DNA of 14,914 nucleotides from Actinomycetes bacterium (GTDB lineage: Bacteria; Actinomycetota; Acidimicrobiia; Acidimicrobiales; RAAP-2): positions 1 through 14,914 of the forward strand of contig JAJXTB010000066.1 of the NCBI GenBank assembly GCA_021784205.1, written 5' to 3'. Positions 1-6,954 of this stretch are shown in pieces. The notes under the pieces were generated by a model. That model saw nothing but the letters and a program-made list of their open reading frames with translations. It ran no database searches and had not been told where the DNA came from. The position numbers and the translations under genes were made by a program. Every line of letters starts with the position of its first letter. Position 1 is the stretch's first letter.

Positions 1-594
1 AGCCACGCGATCAAACTGGGATACGCCTGGCGTGAGGCGCACCCGCTCGAGCGTCGCGCAGACTTCGACGGGCTCCAGCGAATCGAGGAGCGCTGGAAGC
101 AGGAGCGGCGCGAGCGACGCACCGACTCGTTCCTGCGCAATGAATTCACCGAACTCGCCCACCTGCGTCGTTACTTCGTGTGTGAGGGTCCGACCGGACT
201 CGTCGCATCGATCACGTGCACGCCGGTCAACCGCTCGACGTGGTACCTCCAAGACCCGGTGCGAGATCCGAGCGCGCCCCGGGGAGCACTCGAGGGCGCG
301 ATGGCTCTCGCCCTGGACACATTTCGTGATGAGGGATACTCGTGGGCGTCGAACGGACCACTCCCGTTCTGGCGACCGGACGGCGTCCAGGACCGACCGC
401 ACCCCCTCGGCCCACTGGGCGATCGGGTGCTCAACTACTTCGATCGCCGCTACCGGTTCGCGCGTATCAACCAGTTCCGGTCCAAATTCCTGCCCGACGA
501 AACGTGGCCGGTCTTCGTCGTTCGATCTCACCGGTTCGTGACCCCGCGCGCGATCGGTTCACTGGTGCGGGTTCTTACTCGCGCCATCGACTGA
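1..594 (+). CDS. DUF2156 / phosphatidylglycerol lysyltransferase C-terminal domain (5' end outside window)
   Basis: The window opens inside this gene; frame 1 is open from base 1 to the TGA at 592-594 and gives 197 residues. The visible part resembles the C-terminal acyltransferase-like (GNAT-fold) domain of DUF2156 proteins, the MprF/LPG-synthase group. Supporting features are the W-x(9)-DSF segment near residues 32-44, the LRRYFV strand at 55-60, the WYLQDPVRDPSAPRG block at 81-95 and the KFLPDETWPV block at 162-171. Family members transfer an aminoacyl group from tRNA to phosphatidylglycerol at the membrane, or are orphan DUF2156 enzymes of unknown substrate. The N-terminal part, including any membrane flippase domain, lies outside the window, so the exact class cannot be told. 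The product ends with no obvious extra domain. Family assignment is by recognition of the motif pattern; the substrate is unknown. Confidence 0.75.
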   Translation, partial: SHAIKLGYAWREAHPLERRADFDGLQRIEERWKQERRERRTDSFLRNEFTELAHLRRYFVCEGPTGLVASITCTPVNRSTWYLQDPVRDPSAPRGALEGAMALALDTFRDEGYSWASNGPLPFWRPDGVQDRPHPLGPLGDRVLNYFDRRYRFARINQFRSKFLPDETWPVFVVRSHRFVTPRAIGSLVRVLTRAID

Positions 595-682
595 ACTCCT
601 CGATAACCCAACCGGTGCTCGAGTGCGGCGCCGTGTCCACTTTCGTCGGCGCGTGGCCCTAGACGTTGATCGACCCAGTGCG

Positions 683-688
683 TACGAT
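683..688 (+). promoter_or_regulatory. Candidate -10 element for the ABC exporter operon
   Basis: TACGAT fits the actinobacterial TAnnnT -10 pattern and lies in the 255-base gap between the DUF2156 stop and the exporter ATPase start. Transcription would begin near 695-697. No convincing -35 hexamer is seen at 17-19 bases upstream. Nothing else recognisable is present in 595-793. Confidence 0.3.
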
Positions 689-793
689 GGATTCGATCAT
701 GGGCCGAGCGCCGCGTCGATGGCGCGACAAGCAATCGGTTCCACCACCCACGACCCGCGACGGTCGTCGGCGCGTCAAAGAAGAAGGGGGATC

Positions 794-853
794 ATGGACG
801 AGACCGCGACCTACGTCGTGCGGCCGCGGTCCACGCTCACGGAGGCGTCGTGA
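794..853 (+). CDS. Probable 19-residue leader peptide ORF upstream of ABC exporter
   Basis: An ATG at 794 follows an AAGAAGGGGG purine run at 781-790, a good Shine-Dalgarno position, and opens a 19-codon frame ending TGA at 851-853. The stop overlaps the GTG start of the exporter ATPase (850-852) as GTGA, so translation of the two would be coupled. Every one of the 19 sense codons ends in G or C, the third-position bias of real genes here. The peptide reads MDETATYVVRPRSTLTEAS and has no recognised family, no membrane segment and no run of one amino acid that would suggest attenuation. It could be a coupling leader, a tiny protein, or chance; no homologue can be claimed without a search. Confidence 0.5.
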   Translation: MDETATYVVRPRSTLTEAS

Positions 854-1779
854 CCGCTGAGCCGATTCTCCAGGCGAGCGACCTCGTCAAGCGGTTCGGT
901 GAGTCAACCGCTGTCGACGGCGTGAGCTTCTCGATCAATTCCGGTGAGAGCTTCGGCTTCCTCGGCCCCAACGGTGCGGGCAAGACCAGCACGATGCGAA
1001 TGATCTCGGCGGTCTCTCAACCGACCGCCGGGTCACTCAGCGTTTTCGGTCTCGATCCGCGCACCAACGGGCCAGAGATCCGTGGCCGGATCGGGGTCGT
1101 GCCCCAGGAGGACACGCTCGAACTCGAACTCTCGGTGCGACTCAACCTTGAGATGTTCGGTCGCTACTTCGACATACCCCGAGCGGTCCTTCGCGAACGC
1201 ACCGCCGACCTCCTCGCCTTCACGCAGTTGAGCGAACGAGCGAACGATCGGGTGGAGGACCTCTCGGGGGGCATGAAGCGCCGGCTCACCATCGCCCGCG
1301 CGCTGATCAACCAGCCCGAGATCCTCATCCTCGACGAGCCGACCACCGGCCTCGATCCCCAAGCGCGCCACCTGCTCTGGGACCGCCTCTACCGTCTGAA
1401 GCGAGAAGGCGTGACCTTGATCATCACGACGCACTACATGGACGAGGCCGAACAGTTGTGCGACCGGCTCGTCGTGATGGACCACGGCTCGATCGTGGCC
1501 TCGGGCACGCCGAGGGAGTTGATCACGCATCACTCCACCCGAGAAGTCGTCGAGTTGCGTTTTAACACCGACTCGCACGACGGCTACCACGATCGACTCG
1601 CGCCTTTCGCGCAACGCCTGGAGATCTTGCCCGACCGGGTGCTGCTCTACGTCGACGAGGGCGATGAGACCCTGCGGCGGATCCACCAGGAAGACATCGC
1701 GCCGATGAGCGCCCTCGTTCGGCGTAGCTCGCTCGAAGACGTCTTCTTGCGCCTGACCGGGCGAACGCTGGTGGACTGA
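850..1779 (+). CDS. ABC-2 type exporter ATP-binding protein (DrrA/NodI-like)
   Basis: This 309-residue cytoplasmic ATPase would power the two permeases encoded directly downstream. All nucleotide-binding motifs are intact: Walker A GPNGAGKTS at residues 39-47, Q-loop Gln86, signature LSGGM at 138-142, Walker B ILILDE at 158-163, D-loop GLD following it, and H-loop His195. The single ATPase domain plus a roughly 80-residue C-terminal extension matches the DrrA/NodI/CcmA-like group that exports drugs, lipids or glycolipids. The GTG start at 850 is supported by GGAGG at 841-845 and by overlap with the preceding short ORF. The gene ends two bases before the first permease. The substrate cannot be read from the sequence; the adjacent lipid-modifying DUF2156 gene makes an envelope lipid or an antimicrobial plausible, which is inference. 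Confidence 0.92.
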   Translation: MTAEPILQASDLVKRFGESTAVDGVSFSINSGESFGFLGPNGAGKTSTMRMISAVSQPTAGSLSVFGLDPRTNGPEIRGRIGVVPQEDTLELELSVRLNLEMFGRYFDIPRAVLRERTADLLAFTQLSERANDRVEDLSGGMKRRLTIARALINQPEILILDEPTTGLDPQARHLLWDRLYRLKREGVTLIITTHYMDEAEQLCDRLVVMDHGSIVASGTPRELITHHSTREVVELRFNTDSHDGYHDRLAPFAQRLEILPDRVLLYVDEGDETLRRIHQEDIAPMSALVRRSSLEDVFLRLTGRTLVD

Positions 1780-1781
1780 CC

Positions 1782-2579
1782 GTGTCCACCCCGACCGATA
1801 CGCGGCTCGGCTGGTCGAGGTGGCGACGCAGCTGGTGGTACCACGCGACGTACTACGCCCAGACGTGGCGTGGGTCGGTGGCGGGCACGGTCCTGTTTCC
1901 CATCTTCTACCTGGCCGCGCTCGGCGTCGGGGTCGGACACCTCGTCTCGGCCCATTCGGGTCTGGTCGACGGCCAGACCTACCTGCACTTCATCGCCCCG
2001 AGCCTGCTCGCCACGACGACCATGCAGCTCGGCGAGGGCGAGTCGCTCTGGCCCGTGCTGGCAGCGGTGAAGTGGATCCGGTCCTACCACGCGGCCGCGG
2101 CCACGCCCCTCGAGCCGCTCGACATCCTCATCGGAAAACTGTCGTGGGTCGTGACGAGGGCGCTCGCGACCGGCGTCGTCTACACCATCGTGATCGGGGC
2201 CTTTGGCGCGCTCCAGTCCTGGTGGAGCCTCGTGCTGCCCTTGATCGGCGGCCTGGTCACCCTGGCCTTCGCGGCGCCGTTCGTCGCTTACGCCGCCTCG
2301 GTGCAGTCCGACGCGTCCTTCATCGTGATCTACCGCTTCGCGATCGTCCCGATGTTCCTGTTCTCGGCGACCTTCTATCCCGTCAGTGCCTACCCCGGAT
2401 ACCTGCAGCCCGTGGTGCAGTTCGTCCCGCTCTACCACGGGGTCGCTCTCGCGCGTTCGGCGGCCTACGGCCAGTGGCCCCTGCTACCCACCGTCGGACA
2501 CCTCGCGGTTCTTATGACGATGTCGGTCGTCGGCGTCCTCTGGGGCCGCCGATCCCTTCGACGTCGGTTGGTGGACTAG
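1782..2579 (+). CDS. ABC-2 type transporter permease, first of pair (NodJ/DrrB-like)
   Basis: A 265-residue integral membrane protein with about six hydrophobic segments, the usual length for single ABC-2 permeases. It carries the family signature FLFSATFYPVSAYP at residues 192-205, followed by VPLYHGVALARS, typical of the NodJ/DrrB group. Residues TPLEPLDILIGKLSW at 108-122 form the likely cytoplasmic coupling helix that contacts the ATPase. The GTG at 1782 lies two bases after the ATPase stop; GGTGG inside the end of the ATPase gene is the likely ribosome-binding site, so the genes are translationally coupled. It probably forms a heterodimer with the next gene product, to which it is clearly related. 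Transport substrate is unknown. Confidence 0.9.
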   Translation: MSTPTDTRLGWSRWRRSWWYHATYYAQTWRGSVAGTVLFPIFYLAALGVGVGHLVSAHSGLVDGQTYLHFIAPSLLATTTMQLGEGESLWPVLAAVKWIRSYHAAAATPLEPLDILIGKLSWVVTRALATGVVYTIVIGAFGALQSWWSLVLPLIGGLVTLAFAAPFVAYAASVQSDASFIVIYRFAIVPMFLFSATFYPVSAYPGYLQPVVQFVPLYHGVALARSAAYGQWPLLPTVGHLAVLMTMSVVGVLWGRRSLRRRLVD

Positions 2580-3367
2580 TGCTCACGAGGACCCTGCCTC
2601 AATTCGGCTCGCGCCGGAGCATTCGAATCTTCGAGCGCAACCTCATGGTCTACCGATCGCAGTGGCTGATGCTGATCTCGGGCTTCTTCGAGCCACTGTT
2701 CTACCTGCTCAGTATCGGCATCGGGCTCAACCACCTCGTCGGTTCCGTGCCGGTCGGTGGTCGCCTCGTGAGCTACGCAACCTTCGTCGCGCCCGGCATG
2801 CTGGCGACGTCGGCGATGAACGGCGCGACGATCGACACCATCTTCAACACGTTCTTTCGACTCAAGATCTCTCACTCCTACGACGCCGTGCTCTCCACGC
2901 CACTCGACGTCACCGACGTCGCCCTCGGCGAGGTGTGGTGGGCGTTGGCGCGTGCCAGCCTCTACGCGGCGTCGTTCATCGTCTGCATGGTGCTGCTCGG
3001 CGACGCCGGCAGCGCCTGGGTGGTGCTGTGCTGGCCGGCGGCCATCCTCACGAGCTTCGCGTTTAGCGCCATCGGACTCGCGGTGTGCACGTACATCCGA
3101 TCGTGGCAGGACTTCGACCTCGTCACCATCGTGCAGCTCCCACTCTTCCTCTTCTCCGCGACGTTCTTTCCGATCTCGCTCTACCCCCGCTGGCTCGGTG
3201 CCGTCGTGGCGGTCTCGCCCCTCTACCAGTCAGCGGCCCTCATGCGCGGTCTGTCTCTCGGCGTGTTCCAGTGGGTGATGATCGGCCGCGTGGCCTACCT
3301 CGCCATCCTCGCGCTCGTCGGACTCAGACTCGCCTCGAACCGATTCCGGCGCATTCTCGCGCCTTAG
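2579..3367 (+). CDS. ABC-2 type transporter permease, second of pair (NodJ/DrrB-like)
   Basis: A 262-residue membrane protein starting at GTG 2579, whose first base is the last base of the previous TAG stop. GGTGG at 2570-2574, four bases upstream, serves as ribosome-binding site. The frame is open far upstream (to about 1820), but that part overlaps the first permease and is shadow. The protein has about six hydrophobic segments, a coupling-helix segment (STPLDVTDVALGEVWW) and the signature LFLFSATFFPISLYP followed by VSPLYQSAALMRG, in the same order as in the first permease. The two permeases are therefore diverged copies that likely pair as a heterodimeric pore with one shared ATPase. It is the last gene of the operon, facing a convergent gene. 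Confidence 0.88.
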   Translation: MLTRTLPQFGSRRSIRIFERNLMVYRSQWLMLISGFFEPLFYLLSIGIGLNHLVGSVPVGGRLVSYATFVAPGMLATSAMNGATIDTIFNTFFRLKISHSYDAVLSTPLDVTDVALGEVWWALARASLYAASFIVCMVLLGDAGSAWVVLCWPAAILTSFAFSAIGLAVCTYIRSWQDFDLVTIVQLPLFLFSATFFPISLYPRWLGAVVAVSPLYQSAALMRGLSLGVFQWVMIGRVAYLAILALVGLRLASNRFRRILAP

Positions 3368-3384
3368 TGAACCACCTACGGAGA

Positions 3385-3404
3385 TCGCCACTCGGGAATG
3401 GCGA
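3385..3404. terminator. Weak hairpin between convergent genes
   Basis: TCGCCA (3385-3390) and TGGCGA (3399-3404) form a six-base-pair stem with an eight-base loop in the 72-base gap between the second permease stop and the stop of the convergent GH25-like gene. No U-tract follows on either strand, so an intrinsic terminator is only a possibility. Confidence 0.3.
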
Positions 3405-3439
3405 GAGTGACGGGTAAACAGATGCTCTCGCGTTGGTCG

Positions 3440-4270
3440 CTAGCAGGCCATGTCGAGGTCGTAGGTCGTGGTCGTGGTCGTGGTCGTAACCACGATCGTT
3501 CCGTATTGGGCGAGCAACAGTGGCGTGAGAACTGAGGTCGAGGATGAGGATGAGGACGTGAAACCAGGCGACGTCGATGAACAATTCTTCAGCCCCGCCT
3601 GCCAGTCGCCAGCGACGCTATACGGCACGACAAAGTTAGACCCCGTGATGGACGCCCACATCGAGGGCGTGGAGTAGATCCCGACCGGGACAGTATTCTG
3701 CGTGGTCGTAAGCTCGGAAAACATCCCCGTGATCGTGGCCCGGTTGAGCGCGGTATCGGTCGACCAGCTGTTGCCGGTCTCAATGTCAGCCCACCACATC
3801 GCCGGGGTGCCCGGCGCAGTACTCACGGCCCAGTCGGCCTCGCTGCAGCCGATCGCCCAGGCCCCCTGCAACGCGGACAGCGCATGACCCGAGGCACCGC
3901 CCGCTGGATAATTCAGCGAAGCGATCTTGCAGTTACTGGTGTCGGACTTCGCGTAGGCCAGGGCGTAACCCGTGTTGAAGTACGCCGACGGCGTTGTACC
4001 CGTCGCCTTTGTCGCACCCTTCCACTGGGTACCCGCGTACTGGTTCGTGGTGAACGGTCGGCCGTGTCCGAGGCCGATGATGGCGAAGGACATACCGCTC
4101 GGAGGGTTCGAGGATCCTTGCGGATACGACGCGTCGTACCCCGATGACAAGCCCGTGTACGTGGACGCTGCAGCGCGCTGCGCCAACGGGACGACCCCCG
4201 TCATCGCGACGAACGCGCCAACGGCGCCGACCCTCATCGCCCGTGAGTACAGCCGACCGCGTGACTTCAT
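3440..4270 (-). CDS. Secreted GH25-like (lysozyme-fold) protein with C-terminal poly-Thr tract
   Basis: 276 residues from the ATG at 4270, chosen because GGGGGG lies four bases upstream and because it gives a clean signal peptide: basic start, hydrophobic stretch at about 13-30, and an AAAS-type cleavage site near 34-37. In-frame ATGs up to 4339 are upstream alternatives. The mature part follows the order of a GH25/DUF1906-type TIM barrel: GYDASYPQG at 44-52, FAIIGLG at 62-68, the acidic pair in WWADIETGNSW (Asp162, Glu164), GIYSTPSMW at 197-205, and a last strand QYG...YDLDMA at 255-275. GH25 enzymes cleave peptidoglycan between MurNAc and GlcNAc; the D-x-E acidic pair is kept, but activity here is unproved. 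Oddities are a six-Ser run near 239-244 and eight threonines (262-269) inserted in the final loop. It has its own likely promoter. Confidence 0.7.
   Translation of the reverse strand: MKSRGRLYSRAMRVGAVGAFVAMTGVVPLAQRAAASTYTGLSSGYDASYPQGSSNPPSGMSFAIIGLGHGRPFTTNQYAGTQWKGATKATGTTPSAYFNTGYALAYAKSDTSNCKIASLNYPAGGASGHALSALQGAWAIGCSEADWAVSTAPGTPAMWWADIETGNSWSTDTALNRATITGMFSELTTTQNTVPVGIYSTPSMWASITGSNFVVPYSVAGDWQAGLKNCSSTSPGFTSSSSSSTSVLTPLLLAQYGTIVVTTTTTTTTYDLDMAC
3464..3487. repeat. Four tandem copies of hexamer GGTCGT
   Basis: Four perfect contiguous GGTCGT units, with a fifth copy at 3457-3462 one base away. On the minus strand they encode the poly-threonine run (alternating ACG and ACC) in the GH25-like protein. 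Six-base units keep the reading frame, so slippage would change tract length by two residues per unit without breaking the gene. Confidence 0.85.
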
Positions 4271-4325
4271 GTTGCCCCCCATGAACTGAACGACGGCGCC
4301 GTACCGCCCCATCAACGCTGCGGAC

Positions 4326-4331
4326 ATTGTA
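4326..4331 (-). promoter_or_regulatory. Candidate -10 element for the GH25-like gene
   Basis: On the minus strand this reads TACAAT, one base from TATAAT. Transcription would start near 4319, leaving a leader of about 50 bases before the ATG at 4270. The -35 position is occupied by a perfect palindrome (4344-4355) rather than a TTGACA-like hexamer. Confidence 0.4.
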
Positions 4332-4343
4332 GTGCGCACGTGG

Positions 4344-4355
4344 CGCGAATTCGCG
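4344..4355. promoter_or_regulatory. Perfect 12-bp palindrome CGCGAATTCGCG at -35 position
   Basis: A self-complementary 12-mer centred 18-24 bases upstream of the TACAAT -10 element of the GH25-like gene, covering its -35 region. A dimeric regulator could bind here; this is inference from position and symmetry only. Confidence 0.35.
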
Positions 4356-4402
4356 TGCGGCTTGCTCGACTACTCGTTCGCGCCGCAGCGCCACCCGTGG
4401 CG

Positions 4403-4744
4403 TTACGACCCTTGGGGCTGTCCCGACAGGACGTTGCGTCGACTCGTGTAGTCGTCGACTTCGATCTCGCCGCGAGCGAGTCGCTCGTCGAGGATTTTGC
4501 GTGCATTTCCTCCGGGCCACCCGTCACGCGCCCCGCCGTCGCGCGCCCCGCCGTCGCGTCGCCGCTGCGACATCGAGAGCAGTAACGCGACGACCGCCAC
4601 GATGAGCAGCAGAACGAGGAAGACGAGGAAGAGTCCGCCGCGTAGTCCGACCGCGTGGCGCATCCCACCATCGAAGTAGGGGCCCCCGAAGCCCGGTTGT
4701 GGTGCGTCTGGTGGCACGATTGGTATCCGCCTTTCTTGGTCCAT
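4403..4744 (-). CDS. Single-pass membrane protein with C-terminal SHOCT domain
   Basis: 113 residues from ATG 4744. The order is: a Pro/Gly-rich N-terminal part (VPPDAPQPGFGGPYF), a membrane segment at about residues 38-57 (GLFLVFLVLLLIVAVVALLL), a basic stop-transfer (SMSQRRR), a Gly/Arg repeat linker, and a SHOCT-type short helical domain at the C-terminus with the pattern KILDERLARGEIEVDDYTSRRNVL. SHOCT domains are short oligomerisation or interaction modules at protein ends; their function is mostly unknown. The start is uncertain: GTG 4717 has GGCGG nine bases upstream, and ATG 4768 has GGCGG five bases upstream, whereas 4744 has only a weak site. Any of these keeps the membrane segment and the domain. 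It lies 132 bases upstream of the GH25-like gene on the same strand. Confidence 0.8.
   Translation of the reverse strand: MDQERRIPIVPPDAPQPGFGGPYFDGGMRHAVGLRGGLFLVFLVLLLIVAVVALLLSMSQRRRDGGARDGGARDGWPGGNARKILDERLARGEIEVDDYTSRRNVLSGQPQGS
4527..4556. repeat. Two tandem copies of a 15-bp unit
   Basis: CGCGCCCCGCCGTCG occurs twice in direct succession without mismatch. On the minus strand it encodes the repeated DGGAR linker between the membrane segment and the SHOCT domain. Confidence 0.85.
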
Positions 4745-5135
4745 CACTCGATGGTCAATAGATTTCATTGTCGCCGCCAGCAACCATTTCGAGCCCAACT
4801 TCTTACCTGATTCTTTCGATCGAACGCGACGCGATCTCACGTCGATGATGCGACGCGACCCACCGACGTAACCAGCGCTTCGGTCAGCGCGGCGACCGGC
4901 ACGGGTCGACGTGCGACTACCCACTGATGGCGCGGGCGACACCGGACGCCGGCTCGACGGCTGACCAGTCGTTCGTGGCGACTGGCGACGTGATTCCCAC
5001 GTCGCGCCAGAACGGCGTCACGTGGATCGGGTGGCCACGAACGAGCCCGATCGCTCGGCACTCGGTGAGCCGCGGGGGTTCCCCGCGTGCGGGTAGCAAC
5101 CGCACCGCGCACGTGGTCGTATCGACTATCGCCGG

Positions 5136-5141
5136 TAGGCT
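5136..5141 (+). promoter_or_regulatory. Candidate -10 element for SGNH esterase
   Basis: TAGGCT matches the TAnnnT actinobacterial -10 form and lies nine bases before an ATG at 5151 that opens a short frame. Transcription from here would give the esterase a leader of roughly 80 bases. No clear -35 is seen. Confidence 0.3.
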
Positions 5142-5150
5142 TGAGCGGCT

Positions 5151-5222
5151 ATGCGTGCGACGAACTGCGACAGACGGGTTGGCGGGTGGGCCCTCGCCGG
5201 ACCGTCAGCTGTCGCCGGGTAG
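5151..5222 (+). CDS. Possible short leaderless ORF before SGNH esterase
   Basis: ATG 5151 to TAG 5220-5222 encodes 23 residues (begins MRATNCDRRVGW) and ends six bases before the GTG of the esterase. It would be read from a nearly leaderless transcript if TAGGCT is the -10 element. Third-position G/C is only moderate, 17 of 23 codons, so it may simply be leader sequence. Confidence 0.2.
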   Translation: MRATNCDRRVGGWALAGPSAVAG

Positions 5223-5228
5223 GGCGTC

Positions 5229-6953
5229 GTGAAAGAAGTGACTCGCCGTTCGGTCGATCGATTCCGCTACGCACCCGCGCCGATGGCAATCGCGTTCCGA
5301 CTCCTGATCAGCGTAGGTTTCATCATCGGATCACTCGTGGTGGCGACGCCCAGTGGCGCGACGCCGGGCTGGCAGATTTCGTGGACGTCGCCGATGGACC
5401 TCGCCCTGGGCGCCACGTACAACTCGACGGTGCGCGACACGGCGACCGTGGCCGTCGCCGGGAGCGCCGTTGAACTGACGTTCTCCAACCTCTGGAGCGC
5501 CACCCCGACTACCTTTAGCGCGGTCACCGCTGGCGTCGACCAGAATGGGCCCGACGTCGTGGCCGGAACCTTCGTGCCCGTCACGTTCGCAAACGGTCAG
5601 CGCGCCGTGACCATACCAGCGGGCGGGCGGGTCACGAGCGATCCGGTCGCCCTCGCGGTGCACGCCAACGAGAAGATCGCGGTCTCCATCGCCGTCTCGG
5701 GGTGGGCAACGGTGAGCGTGCACTACTGCTGCACCGGCAACATCAACACGTGGGCGACGAGCAATGGAGTCGGGGATCACACGACCGATCCGACCAGTCA
5801 GAGCTTCAACCCGCAGCTGACCGGCGCCTACGTGCGCTGGCTCTCGGGGGTGTCAGTCGCGAATTCGCCGGCCCAGGGTGCCGTGGTCGCTTTCGGTGAC
5901 TCGATCACCGACGGGTACGGCTACGAGAACAACGGTTTCAGTTGGGTGAACGCCTTGCAGCAGCGCATCGACGGCCTACCGGCCACCGAACAGATGTCGG
6001 TCGTCAACGAAGGCATCGCCGGCAACACCTTGACCGTTTTCCCGCCGAGAACCTCCTACGCGACCAATTCGGGCGGGGTACCGGGAGTGACGCGACTCGC
6101 GACCGACGCGCTCGCGTGGCCGGGTGTGAAGGACGTCGTCGTCCTGCTCGGCACCAATGACATCTGGTTCGGCGCCGGCGGCGTGGCGGGAAAACCCATC
6201 CCGCCCTACGGCACGGCTGCGGCCATCGAGGCGGGCCTTCGAACGGTGGCGGCCCAGGTTCGCGCCCGGGGCCTCAACGTCTACGCCATCACCCTGCTGC
6301 CGCGCGCGACGTCGACCAAACAGGATCACGACCTCGCGGAGTACTGGGGTCCCTCGGAACAGTCGGTGATGAGCGCGGTGAACGCCTGGCTCTTGTCGGC
6401 GCGCACGGGCTTCACCGGCGTGATCAACCTCGCGGCGGTCATGGCCGACGTCTACAACGGTGACTGCAACCCGAACACGCCCTACGCGCCCTACTTCAAT
6501 CCCGACCATCTCCACCCCAACGTGGCCGGCGAGACGGCGATGGCCAACGCCATCTCCACGCAGCTCTTCGGACTCCCCGACGCCCCGCTGAACCCGCCGG
6601 TCTTGAGCGCCACTCCGACGCCGGGCTGCGCGGCGGCCAAGGTGGCCTCGGCGGTGCTCGCGGCGGCCGTGCCGACGACGACCACGACCGTCGCACCGAC
6701 GACCACGTCCGTCGTCGCGACGACCACGACCACCCCGTCGTCGCTCATGCGTGGCGCTCGATCCCTGGCGATCTGGTTGTTGCTCGCACTCGTTGTCGTC
6801 GCCGGTGTCCTCGCCCTCGTCGCGCGACGCCGTGTCGCGCGACGGCGTCGCCAGCGACGCCAGGCCATGCGCGTCGTGTCCTATCCCCGCGTGCCACCGC
6901 CGGCACAACCTCGAAGCGGCCCCAACCCGCGTCCTCGCCACCCGCGGCGATAA
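5229..6953 (+). CDS. Exported, membrane-anchored SGNH/GDSL esterase (XynE-like)
   Basis: 574 residues. Start GTG 5229 has AGGG four bases upstream; Met19 is an alternative without a site. A signal peptide spans about residues 20-44. A beta-rich N-terminal domain (about 45-208), of the kind that precedes many secreted actinobacterial GDSL esterases, comes first. The SGNH domain has all blocks: FGDSITDG with nucleophile Ser225, Gly265-Asn266 in EGIAGN, GTND at 308-311, and DHLHPN with catalytic Asp426 and His429. A Thr-rich linker (482-502), a membrane helix (about 513-531) and a very basic C-terminal tail follow, so the enzyme is anchored outside the cell by its C-terminus. Such enzymes remove acyl or acetyl groups from polysaccharides or lipids; the substrate here is unknown. 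The stop is one base from the convergent acetyltransferase stop. Confidence 0.88.
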   Translation: MKEVTRRSVDRFRYAPAPMAIAFRLLISVGFIIGSLVVATPSGATPGWQISWTSPMDLALGATYNSTVRDTATVAVAGSAVELTFSNLWSATPTTFSAVTAGVDQNGPDVVAGTFVPVTFANGQRAVTIPAGGRVTSDPVALAVHANEKIAVSIAVSGWATVSVHYCCTGNINTWATSNGVGDHTTDPTSQSFNPQLTGAYVRWLSGVSVANSPAQGAVVAFGDSITDGYGYENNGFSWVNALQQRIDGLPATEQMSVVNEGIAGNTLTVFPPRTSYATNSGGVPGVTRLATDALAWPGVKDVVVLLGTNDIWFGAGGVAGKPIPPYGTAAAIEAGLRTVAAQVRARGLNVYAITLLPRATSTKQDHDLAEYWGPSEQSVMSAVNAWLLSARTGFTGVINLAAVMADVYNGDCNPNTPYAPYFNPDHLHPNVAGETAMANAISTQLFGLPDAPLNPPVLSATPTPGCAAAKVASAVLAAAVPTTTTTVAPTTTSVVATTTTTPSSLMRGARSLAIWLLLALVVVAGVLALVARRRVARRRRQRRQAMRVVSYPRVPPPAQPRSGPNPRPRHPRR

Positions 6954-6954
6954 C

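Larger units (their letters stand above)
4745..5228. other. Long divergent intergenic region, no supported gene
   Basis: About 480 bases between the minus-strand SHOCT gene and the plus-strand SGNH esterase. Open frames exist on both strands (for example minus 4917-5105), but they have no ribosome-binding site and no recognisable domain. Near the right end there is a -10-like TAGGCT (5136-5141) and a 23-codon ORF (5151-5222) in front of the esterase. The part next to the SHOCT gene is locally AT-richer (about 4735-4820), as expected of a promoter region. No RNA gene or riboswitch was recognised. Confidence 0.5.

Noticed and set aside
699..860. Plus-strand 53-codon frame starting three bases after the likely transcription start
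   Set aside because: The translation is mostly Arg/Pro, third-position bias is weak, and the overlapping 794-853 frame has better codon bias and a ribosome site.
1647..2438. Minus-strand open frame of 263 codons across the ATPase/permease border
   Set aside because: It crosses two well-supported genes on the other strand, and its translation is rich in Arg, Asp, Glu and Gly without any motif.
1820..2578. N-terminal extension of the second permease frame
   Set aside because: This part overlaps the whole first permease and reads as Arg/Pro-rich shadow; the TAGTG overlap start at 2579 with GGTGG upstream is better.
4917..5105. Minus-strand 62-codon open frame with fairly high third-position G/C
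   Set aside because: It starts at GTG without a ribosome-binding site, resembles no known domain, and equally long frames exist on the other strand of the same region.
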